Shown here piece after piece: positions 17,074 to 28,237 of a stretch of 64,000 bases of DNA. The notes beneath the pieces are model-generated. The model ran no database searches, was not told where the DNA came from, and saw only the letters and a list, made by a program, of their open reading frames with translations. The position numbers were made by a program, and so were the translations under genes. The stretch's first letter is position 1; every line of letters begins with the position of its first letter. Origin of the DNA: Wolinella succinogenes DSM 1740 (GTDB lineage Bacteria > Campylobacterota > Campylobacteria > Campylobacterales > Helicobacteraceae); contig NC_005090.1 of the NCBI RefSeq assembly GCF_000196135.1, positions 754,001 to 818,000 on the forward strand. Direction: 5' to 3'.

Positions 17074-18951
17074 ATGAGAGATTTTGATGTGATTGTCGTA
17101 GGCGGTGGACACGCAGGAATCGAAGCGGCACACGCTTCGGCGCGCATGGGTTGCAAGACGCTTTTGCTCACGATTCTAGTCGAGCAGATTGGAGCGGCTA
17201 GTTGTAACCCCGCCATTGGCGGGCTGGCCAAGGGGCATTTGGTCAAAGAGATTGACGCTCTAGGGGGCGTGATGGGCAAGGTGACTGATCTTTGCGGATT
17301 GCAGTTTCGCACGCTCAATGCCTCTAAAGGACCCGCAGTGAGAGGGACGCGTGCGCAGATCGATATGGATCGCTATCGCATCATGATGCGCAATCTCTGC
17401 CTCACCACCCCTAATCTCACGGTTGCCCAAGAGATGGTCGAAGAGCTCATCGTTGAAGAGGGGGCGGTTTTAGGAGTGCGCACGCAGATTGGGCGCGAGT
17501 ATCGAAGCGCCAAGGTGATCATGACGACAGGAACTTTTTTGAATGGCTTGGTGCATATTGGGAATAGAACCTCTTCCAATGGGCGCGTGGGCGAGCCCTC
17601 TTCGATCAAGCTTTCCGAATCGTTGCGTTCCTTGGGGTTAGAGGTGGGACGACTCAAAACAGGTACCTGCGCTAGAATCGCCTCAGAGAGCATTGATTTT
17701 TCGGTGATGGAGCAGCACCCAGGCGATCTTCCTCCGCCCCCTTTTAGCTTTAGCACTAAAAAAGAGGAGTTTGCTCCCACTCAGCTCCCCTGCTATGTCA
17801 CCTATACCAATGAAAAGACCCACGAGATCATCCGCTCTAATTTTCATCGTGCCCCGATGTTTACGGGTCAGATTGAGGGAATCGGGCCTCGCTACTGTCC
17901 TAGTATCGAAGATAAGGTGAATCGCTTCAAAGAGCGGGAGCGTCATCAGATATTTGTGGAGCCTCAAACGCTGGAGGCGACCGAGTATTATCTCAATGGC
18001 CTCACCACCTCTATGCCTTTTGATGTTCAGGAGGCAATGATTCGCTCGATGGCGGGGCTGCAGAACGCACGAATCGTTCGATATGGCTATGCCATCGAGT
18101 ATGATTATGTCAACCCTGTGGAGCTCAAACACACACTAGAGACCAAGAAGATTAAGAATCTCTACCTCGCAGGACAGATCAATGGCACCACGGGATATGA
18201 GGAGGCGGGTGCCCAAGGATTAGCCGCTGGAATCAATGCCGCACTTAGCGTCAAGGGTGAAGAGCCTTTTGTATTGCGCCGTGATGAGGCCTATTTGGGG
18301 GTGCTTATTGATGATCTTGTCACCAAGGGTACCAAAGAGCCCTATCGAATGTTCACCTCTAGGGCGGAGTATCGACTTCTTTTGCGCGAGGATAACGCTG
18401 AGTTTCGACTTTTGCGCCATGGAGCACGATTTGGCTTGGTGGAGGAGGAGGCACTTCTAGCCCTCCAAAAAGATGAGCAAAGCATTCATGGAGGGCTTGT
18501 TCATTTGCGGGAGAGTTCGGCAACGCCAAGCAAAGAGACACTCGCATTTTTAGAGGAAATGGGCGAGGAGAAGATTAATGATAAGACCACTTGGTTGGCC
18601 ATCGCAGGGCGAAAAAGCTTTGATGAGGCAAAATTGCGAAAAATCTCTCCTCTGTTTGAAGAGATGAGTGAGAGAGCGTTAGGTCAGGTGCTTATTGAGG
18701 CCAAATACGCCTCCTACATCCAAAAACAGCAAGAGTCAGTTGGCTCAATGCAGGAGATGCTAAAGGTGAAGATTCCTGAAGGATTTATCTTTGATACCGT
18801 GCCAGGGCTCAGCCTAGAGGTGATTGAGAAGCTCAAGCGCTTCAATCCCCCCACGCTCTTTGCCGCCTCAGAGATTAGCGGAATCACTCCCGCCTCTTTG
18901 GATGTTTTGCACCTCTATATTCATCTAAGGGGAAAAGAATCGGTGGATTAA
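17074..18951 (+). CDS. mnmG: tRNA uridine-5-carboxymethylaminomethyl modification enzyme MnmG
   Basis: A 625-residue FAD protein that with MnmE modifies the wobble uridine of several tRNAs. Marks: the N-terminal FAD site [19 protein letters not shown], the active loop [64 protein letters not shown] and [16 protein letters not shown]. Full length. No mnmE is in the window. It meets prfA tail to tail with a 4-base overlap. Confidence 0.97.
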   Translation: MRDFDVIVVGGGHAGIEAAHASARMGCKTLLLTILVEQIGAASCNPAIGGLAKGHLVKEIDALGGVMGKVTDLCGLQFRTLNASKGPAVRGTRAQIDMDRYRIMMRNLCLTTPNLTVAQEMVEELIVEEGAVLGVRTQIGREYRSAKVIMTTGTFLNGLVHIGNRTSSNGRVGEPSSIKLSESLRSLGLEVGRLKTGTCARIASESIDFSVMEQHPGDLPPPPFSFSTKKEEFAPTQLPCYVTYTNEKTHEIIRSNFHRAPMFTGQIEGIGPRYCPSIEDKVNRFKERERHQIFVEPQTLEATEYYLNGLTTSMPFDVQEAMIRSMAGLQNARIVRYGYAIEYDYVNPVELKHTLETKKIKNLYLAGQINGTTGYEEAGAQGLAAGINAALSVKGEEPFVLRRDEAYLGVLIDDLVTKGTKEPYRMFTSRAEYRLLLREDNAEFRLLRHGARFGLVEEEALLALQKDEQSIHGGLVHLRESSATPSKETLAFLEEMGEEKINDKTTWLAIAGRKSFDEAKLRKISPLFEEMSERALGQVLIEAKYASYIQKQQESVGSMQEMLKVKIPEGFIFDTVPGLSLEVIEKLKRFNPPTLFAASEISGITPASLDVLHLYIHLRGKESVD

Positions 18952-20015
18952 TCCTCTGATTCTTTCATCATTTCGGCTTGATAGTGGGCGACAATGGGAT
19001 CGACCACTTGGTCGAAGTTGCCACTTAGCATGATCTCCTCTAGACTGTAGAGCGTGAGACCGATGCGATGATCGGTGAGGCGATTTTGGGGATAGTTGTA
19101 GGTGCGAATCCTCTCGCTCCGATCGCCGCTTCCTACTTGAAGCTTTCTAGCTGCGGAGTTTTCGCTTAATTTGGCCTCTAGTTCGGCCTCATAGAGACGG
19201 GCTTTGAGGATTTTGAGTGCCTTATCTTTGTTTTTGTGCTGGGATTTTTCATCTTGCATGGAGACGCTAATTCCCGTGGGAAGGTGGGTGATTCGAACGG
19301 CGCTATCGGTGGTGTTGACCGATTGACCCCCATGACCGCCTGAGCGAAAAACATCGATTTTGAGGTCGTTTGGATTGATATTGACCTCGACATCATCCAC
19401 CTCGGGCATGATCGCTACCGTGATGGCGGAGGTGTGGATTCTCCCTTGGGATTCGGTTTCAGGGACTCGCTGGACGCGGTGAGTTCCCCCTTCGTATTTG
19501 AGCCTGGAGTAGACTCCATTTCCCTTGATGAGGGCAATCACCTCTTTGTAGCCTCCCACGCTGTTCTCGCTTGAGCTGATGATTTCGACTTTCCATCCTT
19601 TAAGGTCGGCATAGCGACAATAGGATTTAAAGAGATCACCTACAAAGATTCCCGCCTCATCGCCCCCCGTGCCCGCACGAATCTCCAGATAGATGTTCTT
19701 ATCATCATTGGGGTCTTTGGGAATAAGGAGGAGTTTGATTTCGGATTCGAGGGATTCGAGGGATTCTTCGAGAAGCTTATTCTCTTCTTTGGCGAGATCG
19801 CCTAGCTCTTTATCCTCAAAAAGGGCTCGATTCTCTTGGATAGAGCGGTGGGTTTGAAGATACTCTTTGGCTTTTAAAACAAGAGCTTCCAGAGCGCTCT
19901 GCTCCTTGCTAAGCTCGGTCATACGCTTAATGTCAGATATCACTTCCATGGTGCCAAGCAGGCGGGTGATCTCCTCAAAGCGCTCAATAAAAGGCGTGAG
20001 TTTAGAAATCAGCAT
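18948..20015 (-). CDS. prfA: Peptide chain release factor 1
   Basis: A 355-residue RF1 that ends translation at UAA and UAG. Marks: the GGQ loop in [21 protein letters not shown], the stop-codon recognition [17 protein letters not shown] (PxT-type, RF1 rather than RF2), and [12 protein letters not shown]. It sits 62 bases downstream of rpsT on the same strand and is probably co-transcribed with it. Confidence 0.97.
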   Translation of the reverse strand: MLISKLTPFIERFEEITRLLGTMEVISDIKRMTELSKEQSALEALVLKAKEYLQTHRSIQENRALFEDKELGDLAKEENKLLEESLESLESEIKLLLIPKDPNDDKNIYLEIRAGTGGDEAGIFVGDLFKSYCRYADLKGWKVEIISSSENSVGGYKEVIALIKGNGVYSRLKYEGGTHRVQRVPETESQGRIHTSAITVAIMPEVDDVEVNINPNDLKIDVFRSGGHGGQSVNTTDSAVRITHLPTGISVSMQDEKSQHKNKDKALKILKARLYEAELEAKLSENSAARKLQVGSGDRSERIRTYNYPQNRLTDHRIGLTLYSLEEIMLSGNFDQVVDPIVAHYQAEMMKESED

Positions 20016-20077
20016 AGCAAAAAACTTTATTTTGGGATTTAAGGAGAGGGAAACGCGCGGGGCGACCCAGAAGCTTA

Positions 20078-20353
20078 TTAAGCGATCTGGGCGGAGAGTT
20101 TTTTCACGGAAGCGTGAAGTCGGCTCACTTTTCGTGCCGCCGTGTTTTTAGGAAGAATACCCTTGCTAACGAATTTATGAAGATCTTTGTTGGCGACTTT
20201 TAGAGCCTCTTCTGCTTTAGTGGCATCATTGCTGGCTACGGCTTCTTTGACGGCCTTGGTGATGTTTTTGATTCGAGTTCTATAATATCGATTTCTCTCA
20301 GTTCTTTTCAATGTTTGGCGGATTCTTTTTTCAGCTGATTTATGATTAGCCAT
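20078..20353 (-). CDS. rpsT: Ribosomal protein S20
   Basis: A 91-residue basic protein with the typical start [21 protein letters not shown] and the end [21 protein letters not shown]20 binds 16S rRNA early in 30S assembly. A longer frame extends upstream, but MANHKS at 20353 is the universal S20 start. Divergent from glmM, 86 bases away. Confidence 0.96.
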   Translation of the reverse strand: MANHKSAEKRIRQTLKRTERNRYYRTRIKNITKAVKEAVASNDATKAEEALKVANKDLHKFVSKGILPKNTAARKVSRLHASVKKLSAQIA

Positions 20354-20439
20354 ATCGGTGTTAATCCTTTTGTAAATATTTTTAGGGCAGAATTCTACTT
20401 TAATTTTCATTAAACAGAGATAAAGGTAAGGTAGTGCGC

Positions 20440-21780
20440 ATGAAGCTCTTTGGCACGGATGGCGTGAGAGGAAAAGCGGGTGAGAAGCTCACCGCGTTCT
20501 CGGCGATGAAGCTCGGTTTAGCAGCGGGAATCTACTTCAGAAAACAGTCAAAAACCAACAAAATTTTGGTGGGCAAAGACACGAGACGAAGTGGCTATAT
20601 GATTGAAAATGCCCTAGTAAGCGGTCTCACAGCGGTAGGATACAATGTGATTCAGATCGGTCCGATGCCCACACCGGCGATTGCTTACCTCACAGAAGAT
20701 ATGAGGTGTGATGCAGGAATCATGATCAGCGCCAGCCACAATCCCTTTGATGACAACGGAATCAAATTTTTCAATCGCTTTGGTTTTAAACTCGATGAAG
20801 AGGCGGAGCGCGAGATTGAAGCCATCTATGCGGATGAGGCACTGCTTGAGGCGAGTCAAAAGAGCGGCAAAGAGATTGGCGCCTCTAAACGAATCGATGA
20901 TGTCGTGGGACGATACATCGTTCACATCAAAAATTCCTTCCCCAAAGAGCTCTCTTTGCATGGAGTGCGCATGGTTCTTGACACGGCCAATGGTGCAGCC
21001 TACAAGGTCGCTCCGACCATCTTTAGTGAGCTGGGGGCGGAGGTTTTTGTGATCAATGACGCTCCCAATGGGCACAACATCAACGAATCTTGCGGTGCAA
21101 CTCAGCCCTTGATGCTCTCTGAAGAGGTGAAGCGAGTGCGAGCGGATATTGGCTTCGCGCTTGATGGAGATGCTGATAGGCTTGTGGTGGTCGATGAACG
21201 CGGCGAAGTGGTGGACGGGGATAAGCTCATTGGGGCGCTTGCCATGCATCTTAAAAATTCTCACACACTAGAGAAACCCTTGGCGGTGGCCACCGTGATG
21301 AGCAATCTCGCCCTTGAAGAGTTTTTGGCCAAGGCCAAAATCAAGCTCTTGCGCGCGGGAGTGGGTGATAAGTACGTCTTGGAGATGATGCAAAAAGAGG
21401 GGGCGAATTTTGGTGGAGAGCAGAGTGGACATCTGATCTTTAGTGATTTTGCCAAGACGGGCGATGGGCTGGTCTCTGCTCTTCAGACGATGGCCTTTGT
21501 GCTTCGAAGCGGAGAGAGGGCATCTAGGGCACTCAATATTTTCGATCTCTATCCTCAAAAGTTGGTGAATCTCCCTATCAAGCAGAAAAAAGAGCTCAAA
21601 GAGATTGAGGGATTTGAGGCGCTCATGAGCGAGATCGAATCGCAAGGATTCAGGCAACTCATCCGCTATTCAGGCACAGAGAACAAGCTTCGAATCTTGC
21701 TAGAGGGTAAAGATGGTCGAGCGCTAGAGAAGTGGATGGAGCGATGCGTAGAGTTTTTTAAAGCAACACTTGGCGGATGA
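20440..21780 (+). CDS. glmM: Phosphoglucosamine mutase
   Basis: A 446-residue enzyme converting glucosamine-6-P to glucosamine-1-P for UDP-GlcNAc synthesis. Marks: the start [18 protein letters not shown], the phosphoserine loop [12 protein letters not shown] (Ser near 99), the metal loop DGDADRL, GGEQSGH and the phosphate-binding [11 protein letters not shown]. The ATG at 20440 gives the canonical [11 protein letters not shown] start; a GTG two codons earlier is also open. It overlaps lspA by 4 bases, the same pairing as in Helicobacter relatives. Confidence 0.97.
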   Translation: MKLFGTDGVRGKAGEKLTAFSAMKLGLAAGIYFRKQSKTNKILVGKDTRRSGYMIENALVSGLTAVGYNVIQIGPMPTPAIAYLTEDMRCDAGIMISASHNPFDDNGIKFFNRFGFKLDEEAEREIEAIYADEALLEASQKSGKEIGASKRIDDVVGRYIVHIKNSFPKELSLHGVRMVLDTANGAAYKVAPTIFSELGAEVFVINDAPNGHNINESCGATQPLMLSEEVKRVRADIGFALDGDADRLVVVDERGEVVDGDKLIGALAMHLKNSHTLEKPLAVATVMSNLALEEFLAKAKIKLLRAGVGDKYVLEMMQKEGANFGGEQSGHLIFSDFAKTGDGLVSALQTMAFVLRSGERASRALNIFDLYPQKLVNLPIKQKKELKEIEGFEALMSEIESQGFRQLIRYSGTENKLRILLEGKDGRALEKWMERCVEFFKATLGG

Positions 21781-22217
21781 GAATCGCACTTTTTCGCTCC
21801 TTGGGGCTTTTTGTTCTAGTTTTTGCCATTGATCAGGCCATTAAAGCGCTGATTTTAGGGGGATTTCGATGGGAGAGCGAGGCGCTCTCCATCACGCTTG
21901 CCTTTAATAAAGGGGTGGCATTCTCCATGTTCGCCTTTTTGGAGGGGTGGCTCAAATATATTCAGCTGGGAATGCTGGGAGGAATCCTCCTCTTTTTGGC
22001 CTATGATCGGAGCTTTTTTGTAGCACACTATCTGCCCTTGTCGATTCTGTTAGCGGCAGGATTTTCCAATATCTTGGATCGCTTTATCCACGGGGGAGTG
22101 GTGGATTATGTCTATTGGCATTATGGTTTTGAGTTTGCGATCTTTAACTTCGCGGATGTGATGATCGATGTTGCCGTGGCGCTCTTCCTCTGGCAGACAT
22201 TTTTTAAGCAGAAATAA
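21777..22217 (+). CDS. lspA: Lipoprotein signal peptidase (signal peptidase II)
   Basis: A 146-residue membrane aspartyl protease that cleaves signal peptides of lipoproteins. Four hydrophobic segments are visible, with FNKGVAFSM, and the two catalytic Asp motifs [15 protein letters not shown] and [12 protein letters not shown]. It depends on the lipobox Cys found, for example, in the BamB-like protein of this window. 32 bases downstream begins tRNA-Val. Confidence 0.96.
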   Translation: MRIALFRSLGLFVLVFAIDQAIKALILGGFRWESEALSITLAFNKGVAFSMFAFLEGWLKYIQLGMLGGILLFLAYDRSFFVAHYLPLSILLAAGFSNILDRFIHGGVVDYVYWHYGFEFAIFNFADVMIDVAVALFLWQTFFKQK

Positions 22218-22249
22218 AACAATTTTGGCTAAAATTTCACTTCCTTTTT

Positions 22250-22325
22250 GGTCGCGTAGCTCAGTTGGTAGAGCACTACCTTGACATGGTAGTGGTCGGA
22301 GGTTCGAGTCCTCTCGTGGCCACCA
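22250..22325 (+). tRNA. tRNA-Val (anticodon GAC)
   Basis: A 76-base cloverleaf with encoded CCA. Acceptor GGTCGCG pairs with CGTGGCC (two G-T pairs), D-arm GCTC/GAGC, anticodon stem CTACC/GGTAG with loop TTGACAT, giving anticodon GAC (valine). T-arm GGAGG TTCGAGT CCTCT. TAAAAT at about 22229 could be its -10 box. Confidence 0.95.
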
Positions 22326-22418
22326 TTTTCTTCAGGTTCTTTGCAACAACAGTTAAAAAATCTAAACCAATTTTTTGAAATAGACACCCGAAAATAGACA
22401 CCAAGGTAAAATGAAATC

Positions 22419-24227
22419 GTGAAACCTATAGGAATTAAATATCAAAACGAGATCTACGATCTCCAAACTGCCCAGCTTTTGGGAATAGAGGGGGAAGAGA
22501 TTCTGTTCGATAATTCCCCTGATTCTCTTCATATTATCCGCCACTCCTGCGCTCACCTTCTTGCCCAAGCCATCAAATCGCTCTATCCAGAGGCTCAGTT
22601 TTTTGTAGGACCTGTCGTGCAAGAGGGCTTCTATTATGATTTTAGAGTGGAGAGTAAAATCGGCGAAGAGGATTTGGCGATTATTGAAAAAAAGATGAAA
22701 GAGATCGCCAAGAATGGCTCAGATATTGAGCGCTACACTCTCTCTAGAGAAGAGGCGATCGCCAAGTTTGCCAAGGATGACCTCAAGCAGGCGGTGATCT
22801 CTAGAATTCCCGAGGGAGATCTCTCCATCTATCGTCAAGGGGAATTTGAGGATCTTTGCCGAGGTCCTCACCTCCCTAGCACCAAGCTACTCCATGCTTT
22901 CAAGCTCACCAAGCTTGCAGGGGCCTATTTGGGCGGAGATGAGAAATCAGAGATGCTCACGCGAATCTATGGAATCGCCTTTGCCGATAAAGAATCGCTC
23001 AACGCCTATCTCCATCAAATGGAAGAGGCCAAAAAGCGCGACCACCGAAAAGTGGGAACAGAGATGGGGCTTTTCATCTTTGATGAGGATGTGGGTGCAG
23101 GACTTCCCATTTGGCTTCCTGCGGGCGCGAGACTCCGAAGGCGACTTGAGGCGATGCTGACTGAGGCGCATATTAGACGCAATTATGAGCCCGTCCGAGG
23201 GCCTGAGATTCTTAAGAGCGACCTTTGGAAGATCAGCGGACATTATCAGAATTACAAAGAAAATATGTATTTCACCAAGATTGACGAGGTGGAGTATGGC
23301 ATCAAGCCGATGAACTGTGTCGGCCACATCAAGGTCTATGGGAGTGGCGTGAGGAGCTATCGCGAGCTTCCCTTGCGATTCTATGAGTATGGCGTGGTGC
23401 ATCGTCATGAGAAGAGTGGCGTGCTTCATGGGCTTTTGCGCGTGAGAGAGTTCACTCAGGATGATGCCCATATTTTCTGCCGACCTGAGCAGATCAAAGA
23501 TGAAGTGGTGGATATTGTCCACTTTGTTGATAAGATCATGAGCGCTTTTGGCTTTAACTATGAGATGGAGATCTCCACGCGCCCTGAGAAATCCATTGGC
23601 GATGAAGCCATCTGGGAGAAAGGGACTCAAGCGCTCAAGGAGGCACTAGAGGCTCAAGGGCTCCAATATGGAATCGACGAGGGAGGCGGGGCATTCTACG
23701 GTCCTAAGATTGATATCAAAATCACCGATGCGATTGGCCGAAAGTGGCAGTGTGGAACAGTGCAGATTGATATGAACTTGCCTGAGAGGTTTGAGCTTGC
23801 CTATACGGATGAGAACAACACTCCTCAGCGCCCTGTGATGATCCATCGAGCTATTTTGGGTTCTTTTGAGCGATTTGTGGCTATACTTACAGAGCATTTT
23901 GGCGGGGAGTTTCCTTTCTTCATCGCGCCCACGCCTGTGGCGATCGTGCCCATTGGCGAAGAGCAGTTAGAGTACGCCAAACACCTTCGACTTGAGCTGC
24001 AAAAGGTCGGGGTTTATGCGGAGATTCACGATAAGAACGAGACGCTCAACAAAAAGATTCGTACTGTAGAGAAGCAACGCGTTCCCATGATTGTTGTCTT
24101 GGGTGAGCGCGAGGTGAATGAGAAAAAAGTGGCAATTAGAGATAGGCGCGAGAAGCGCCAATATGAGCTTGGCGAGGCTGAGTTCATCCAATTAGCGAAG
24201 GAGAAAATGAGTGAGGTTAACTTTTGA
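22419..24227 (+). CDS. thrS: Threonyl-tRNA synthetase (no complete TGS domain)
   Basis: A 602-residue class II synthetase with a GTG start. The editing-domain [14 protein letters not shown] motif already occurs near residue 40 rather than near 73 as in E. coli, so most of the N-terminal TGS domain is missing, as in Helicobacter ThrS. Then come the catalytic core with the zinc and substrate residues ([64 protein letters not shown]) and the anticodon-binding domain ([14 protein letters not shown]). It overlaps infC by 4 bases. Confidence 0.97.
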   Translation: MKPIGIKYQNEIYDLQTAQLLGIEGEEILFDNSPDSLHIIRHSCAHLLAQAIKSLYPEAQFFVGPVVQEGFYYDFRVESKIGEEDLAIIEKKMKEIAKNGSDIERYTLSREEAIAKFAKDDLKQAVISRIPEGDLSIYRQGEFEDLCRGPHLPSTKLLHAFKLTKLAGAYLGGDEKSEMLTRIYGIAFADKESLNAYLHQMEEAKKRDHRKVGTEMGLFIFDEDVGAGLPIWLPAGARLRRRLEAMLTEAHIRRNYEPVRGPEILKSDLWKISGHYQNYKENMYFTKIDEVEYGIKPMNCVGHIKVYGSGVRSYRELPLRFYEYGVVHRHEKSGVLHGLLRVREFTQDDAHIFCRPEQIKDEVVDIVHFVDKIMSAFGFNYEMEISTRPEKSIGDEAIWEKGTQALKEALEAQGLQYGIDEGGGAFYGPKIDIKITDAIGRKWQCGTVQIDMNLPERFELAYTDENNTPQRPVMIHRAILGSFERFVAILTEHFGGEFPFFIAPTPVAIVPIGEEQLEYAKHLRLELQKVGVYAEIHDKNETLNKKIRTVEKQRVPMIVVLGEREVNEKKVAIRDRREKRQYELGEAEFIQLAKEKMSEVNF

Positions 24228-24754
24228 GTAAAAACAACGACACGACACTCCTCAATGAGGAGATTAGATTTCCTGAGGTCAGATGTTTAGGGGATGAGGG
24301 AACACAATATGGGGTGGTCTCCTCTAGCGAGGCGTTGAAAATCGCCCAAGACCTTGGGCTGGATCTCGTGTTGATCGCCCCTGAGGCGAAGCCTCCTGTC
24401 TGCAAGATTATGGATTACGGTAAATTCCGTTATCAGCAAGAGAAGAAGCAGAAAGAGGCCAAGAAAAAACAGAAGCAGATCGAGATTAAAGAGATCAAGC
24501 TCTCGGTGAAGATCGCTCAAAATGATGTCAACTACAAAGTCAAGCACGCCAAAGAGTTCCTTGAAGAGGACAAACATGTTCGATTCCGCGTCTTTTTGAA
24601 GGGTCGAGAGATGAGCGAGCCCCAAAGTGGCGTTGAAGTGCTAAAGCGTGTTTGGGAGCTGGTCGAAGATATCGCCATTATGGATAAAGAACCCAAGCCA
24701 GAGGGTCGCTATGTCAACATGACGGTGATTCCAAAGCCTAAAAAAGTTAAATAA
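24224..24754 (+). CDS. infC: Translation initiation factor IF-3
   Basis: A 176-residue IF-3 that keeps ribosomal subunits apart and checks start codons. Marks: [47 protein letters not shown], and the C-domain [25 protein letters not shown]. The start is TTG at 24224, overlapping the thrS stop. Non-ATG starts are a known feature of infC (AUU in E. coli), where IF-3 limits its own translation; the same could apply here. Order thrS-infC-rpmI-rplT is the usual one. Confidence 0.95.
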   Translation: MSKNNDTTLLNEEIRFPEVRCLGDEGTQYGVVSSSEALKIAQDLGLDLVLIAPEAKPPVCKIMDYGKFRYQQEKKQKEAKKKQKQIEIKEIKLSVKIAQNDVNYKVKHAKEFLEEDKHVRFRVFLKGREMSEPQSGVEVLKRVWELVEDIAIMDKEPKPEGRYVNMTVIPKPKKVK

Positions 24755-24792
24755 TAGGCCCCAATTAATCTTATGAAAGGAGAGAAAAGTTC

Positions 24793-24987
24793 ATGCCCAA
24801 GATGAAAACTAATCGCGGTGCCGCTAAAAGATTCAAACTTAAAAAGAATCTAATCAAGCGAGGATCGGCCTTCAAAAGCCACATCCTAACCAAGAAAAGT
24901 GCGAAGCGCAAGGCGGGTCTTAACGAGCCTAAGTACGTTAATGACGCTAACCTTGATTCGATCAAGAAGCTGCTTTGCATGGCGTAA
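24793..24987 (+). CDS. rpmI: Ribosomal protein L35
   Basis: A 64-residue basic protein beginning [16 protein letters not shown] and containing [16 protein letters not shown], the L35 signature. AAAGGAGAGA stands just before the ATG. Part of the IF3-L35-L20 operon. Confidence 0.97.
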   Translation: MPKMKTNRGAAKRFKLKKNLIKRGSAFKSHILTKKSAKRKAGLNEPKYVNDANLDSIKKLLCMA

Positions 24988-25092
24988 CGGACTAAACCCC
25001 GTTATTTGACAGAGAGACCCCTAGAGATTAGGGAAAGTTTAGCCCCTAGGGCTACACCTTGATAACTTATTTGAAAAGGTAAAGGACCAAAA
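24988..25092 (+). promoter_or_regulatory. Structured spacer before rplT
   Basis: The 105-base spacer contains a small inverted repeat TAACGG/CCGTTA (24985-25004, starting in the rpmI stop) and a CCCTAG/CTAGGG pair (about 25019-25060). L20 is known in other bacteria to repress its own operon through an mRNA structure; such a role here is only a possibility. Confidence 0.3.
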
Positions 25093-25446
25093 ATGCCAAG
25101 AGTTAAAACCGGTACAGTCAGACGACAAAGACATAAAAAAGTTCTAAAGCTCGCTAGAGGTTTCTATAGCGGTCGAAGAAAACACTTCCGAAAAGCTAAA
25201 GAGCAGCTCGAAAGAAGTATGTATTACGCTTTCCGCGATAGGAAGCAAAAGAAGCGAGATTTCCGAAGTCTTTGGATCACTCGTATCAATGCTGCTTGCC
25301 GAATCAATGAAATCAGCTATTCTCGATTCATGCATGGACTAAAGCTCGCCAATATTGAATTGGATAGAAAAATCCTAGCGGATATGGCAATGAATGAACC
25401 TGCCAACTTCGCTAAAATCGTAGAAGCCGCTAAAAAAGCGCTCTAA
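25093..25446 (+). CDS. rplT: Ribosomal protein L20
   Basis: A 117-residue basic protein starting [21 protein letters not shown] with [16 protein letters not shown] and [23 protein letters not shown], typical of L20. It binds 23S rRNA and is needed for 50S assembly. Last gene of the operon. Confidence 0.97.
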   Translation: MPRVKTGTVRRQRHKKVLKLARGFYSGRRKHFRKAKEQLERSMYYAFRDRKQKKRDFRSLWITRINAACRINEISYSRFMHGLKLANIELDRKILADMAMNEPANFAKIVEAAKKAL

Positions 25447-25461
25447 GAATCTCTCTTTTCT

Positions 25462-25485
25462 CTCCTTGTCTTTTTGGGCAAGGAG
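25462..25485 (+). terminator. Probable terminator after rplT
   Basis: CTCCTTG (25462-25468) pairs with CAAGGAG (25479-25485), with a 10-base loop, followed a few bases on by CTTCTTTTTGCTTTT. The T-run is offset, so the call is moderate. Confidence 0.55.
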
Positions 25486-25652
25486 GGTCTACTTCTTTTT
25501 GCTTTTAACCCCTTTACCTGCTAGAAAAATCGCCACTCCTCCCCCGTCATATTTTGAAGGATGCAATAAGAATTTTTGTTTGTAAAAAGGCAAAAGATGG
25601 AGCAGGAATAGAGAATAAAGAGGTTAAAAGAAGGAGAGAGAGCGAGGGGCTT

Positions 25653-28076
25653 TTAGCGCCCTAGCTCTTTTTCAAGTTTGACGACTCGCTCCCAAGTCCC
25701 AATCACTGAATCAGGATTGAGGGAGATCGAGGAGATTCCTTCTTTGACGAGGAATTCGGCGATTTCTGGATAGTCGCTAGGCGCCTGACCACAGATTCCG
25801 CAATATTTACCCGCTTTTTTGGCTGCGGCAATAGCTTGCGCGAAGAGCTTAAGCAGGGCAGGGTTGCGCTCATCAAAGACATGACTCACGAGTTCACCAT
25901 CTCGATCCACGCCTAGGGCGAGCTGGGTGAGGTCGTTCGAGCCGATGGAGAATCCATCAAACATCTGCAAAAACTCATCGGCTAGAATAACATTCACAGG
26001 GAGCTCACACATCACATAGATCTCTAGTCCATTTTCACCTGAGACAAGCCCGTTGCGGCGCATGATCTCTAGCACCTTTTTGCCCTCTTCGGGGCTTCTT
26101 AGGAAGGGAATCATCACTTTCATATTGGTGAGACCCATTTCGCTTCTCACACTAGCTAGTGCTTGGCACTCCCACTCAAAGGCGGGTCGATACTGTTCGG
26201 AGTAGTAGCGGCTAGCCCCTCGGTAGCCAATCATGGGATTCTCTTCGTGGGGCTCATAGGCCGCACCCCCAATCATTCGGCGGTATTCATTGGACTTAAA
26301 ATCGCTGGTTCGAACAATCACAGGATCGGGGTAGAAGGCGCTAGCGATCATTCCTACACCCTCGGCAATCTTTTTAGTGAAGAAATCCTTGGGATTCTCA
26401 TAACCCGCCATAATGGAGCGAATCTGCTCAATATCTTGAACATCTTTTTTGCCATTTTGAAGATCAACAAGCGCCAGAGGGTGGGCCTTGATGTAGTTGT
26501 TGATGATGAACTCCATCCTAGCCAAGCCCACGCCGTTGTTGGGGATTTGGGCAAAACCAAAGGCTTTCTCGGGATTTCCAACGTTCATGTAGATTTTGGT
26601 TTTGGGTTGTTCGAGGTTGGAGAGGTCGATCACTTCCACTTCATACTCGTGGATTCCTGCATAGACAAATCCCTCTTCGCCCTCCGCACATGAGACGGTC
26701 ACTTCCATGCCAGTCTCTAGGCGCTCTGTTGAGCCAATCGCCCCTACGATTGCAGGGACACCAATCTCTCTAGCGACGATGGCCGCATGGCAGGTGCGTC
26801 CTCCTCGATTGGTGATGACAGCCGCTGCTTTTTTCATGGCGGGTTCCCAATCGGGGTCGGTGTTGTCGGTGACGAGAATCTCGCCCTCTCTAATGTCAGA
26901 CATATTGACGATGCTCTCAATCACACGCACCTTGCCATGACCAATTTTACCCCCAATGGCTTTGCCCGTGATGATCACCTCTTTTTTGGTTTCTTCATTG
27001 AGGAATCGATACTTCTCTAGTTTGCTTCCGCCCTTTTTCATTCTTTGGCTCTGCACGGTTTCAGGGCGTGCTTGCACGATGTAGAGCTCGCCGCTCACAC
27101 CATCTTTAGCCCACTCCATGTCCATAGGACGATATTCGCCCGCCTCTTGGGAGTAGTGTTTCTCGATGATGGTAGCATAGCGTGCTAGGGTGAGAATCTC
27201 TTCATCAGAGACGGAGAAGGTGTTAAACTCCTCCTCGGTGGTGGGGATATTCTTGGTGGGGTGTTCACTGCCCGGAGCGGCATAAACCATCTTCAAATGC
27301 TTGTGTCCGAGCTGTCTCTTGATAATGGGGCGTTTTCCTTCAGCCAAAGTGGGTTTGAATACATAGAATTCATCGGGATTAACCGTTCCGCCGACGACAT
27401 TTTCGCCAAGCCCCCAGCTGGAGGTGATGAAAACAGCGTCTTTGAAGCCCGTCTCTGTGTCGATAGAGAACATCACTCCTGAGCTTCCCTTGTCACTTCG
27501 AACCATCTTTTGTACGCCCACACTGAGGGCTACTTTGAAGTGATCAAAACCTCTAGAGGCGCGGTAGCTGACAGCTCGGTCGGTGAAGAGTGAAGCAAAG
27601 CAGGATTTGACATAGTGGATGAGCTCTTGGTGCCCCTGAACACTCAAATAGGTATCTTGCTGGCCTGCAAAAGAGGCATCAGGAAGGTCTTCGGCCGTTG
27701 CGGAGCTTCTCACGGCCACATCGGCTTGCTCCATGTGATACTCTTGGCTAAGGAGCGCATAAGCCTCCAAAATCTCTTCTCTAAGGTCGGCAGGCAAAGG
27801 AGTCCCAAAGATTAAATCGCGGATTTTCTTAGACCTTACTTTTAATACATCGATTTCAGTCACATCGATATCTTCGAGGAGGGATCGAATTTTATCTCGG
27901 ATTCCAGCGCTATCGAGCAGATACCAATAGGCATCGCTTGTGATGGCAAATCCGTTAGGAACTTTGATTCCCATAGGCACGAGTTCTTGGAACATCTCCC
28001 CGATGCTGGCGTTCTTGCCGCCTACTATGGGAACATCTTTGTTATTCAGTTCCTTGAAAAACTTGATATACTTCAT
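25653..28076 (-). CDS. ppsA: Phosphoenolpyruvate synthase
   Basis: An 807-residue pyruvate, water dikinase that makes PEP from pyruvate and ATP, the entry to gluconeogenesis in an organism growing on organic acids. Marks: the N-terminal ATP-grasp region with [17 protein letters not shown] and [23 protein letters not shown], the phosphohistidine loop [23 protein letters not shown], and the C-terminal PEP barrel with [15 protein letters not shown] and [27 protein letters not shown] precedes the ATG. Confidence 0.97.
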   Translation of the reverse strand: MKYIKFFKELNNKDVPIVGGKNASIGEMFQELVPMGIKVPNGFAITSDAYWYLLDSAGIRDKIRSLLEDIDVTEIDVLKVRSKKIRDLIFGTPLPADLREEILEAYALLSQEYHMEQADVAVRSSATAEDLPDASFAGQQDTYLSVQGHQELIHYVKSCFASLFTDRAVSYRASRGFDHFKVALSVGVQKMVRSDKGSSGVMFSIDTETGFKDAVFITSSWGLGENVVGGTVNPDEFYVFKPTLAEGKRPIIKRQLGHKHLKMVYAAPGSEHPTKNIPTTEEEFNTFSVSDEEILTLARYATIIEKHYSQEAGEYRPMDMEWAKDGVSGELYIVQARPETVQSQRMKKGGSKLEKYRFLNEETKKEVIITGKAIGGKIGHGKVRVIESIVNMSDIREGEILVTDNTDPDWEPAMKKAAAVITNRGGRTCHAAIVAREIGVPAIVGAIGSTERLETGMEVTVSCAEGEEGFVYAGIHEYEVEVIDLSNLEQPKTKIYMNVGNPEKAFGFAQIPNNGVGLARMEFIINNYIKAHPLALVDLQNGKKDVQDIEQIRSIMAGYENPKDFFTKKIAEGVGMIASAFYPDPVIVRTSDFKSNEYRRMIGGAAYEPHEENPMIGYRGASRYYSEQYRPAFEWECQALASVRSEMGLTNMKVMIPFLRSPEEGKKVLEIMRRNGLVSGENGLEIYVMCELPVNVILADEFLQMFDGFSIGSNDLTQLALGVDRDGELVSHVFDERNPALLKLFAQAIAAAKKAGKYCGICGQAPSDYPEIAEFLVKEGISSISLNPDSVIGTWERVVKLEKELGR

Positions 28077-28237
28077 CCCCTTGACTCCTTAAATAGATGG
28101 TTGGCGCTATTTTACTAGATTTAAGATTATTCAAGTCTTATTCCCGCTCCTCCCGTGCAAACCCCCTCATTTCATCTCTGCTTTATCGCCGATTCGCTAG
28201 AATCGCTCACTTAAACTTCACCAAACAATAGAGGATC

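Noticed and set aside
20614-21264. 216-residue open frame antisense to glmM
   Set aside because: Shadow of glmM; no family features and no upstream signals.
22947-23630. 227-residue open frame antisense to thrS
   Set aside because: It lies entirely inside thrS on the other strand, has no ribosome site or recognisable domain, and reflects codon bias of thrS.
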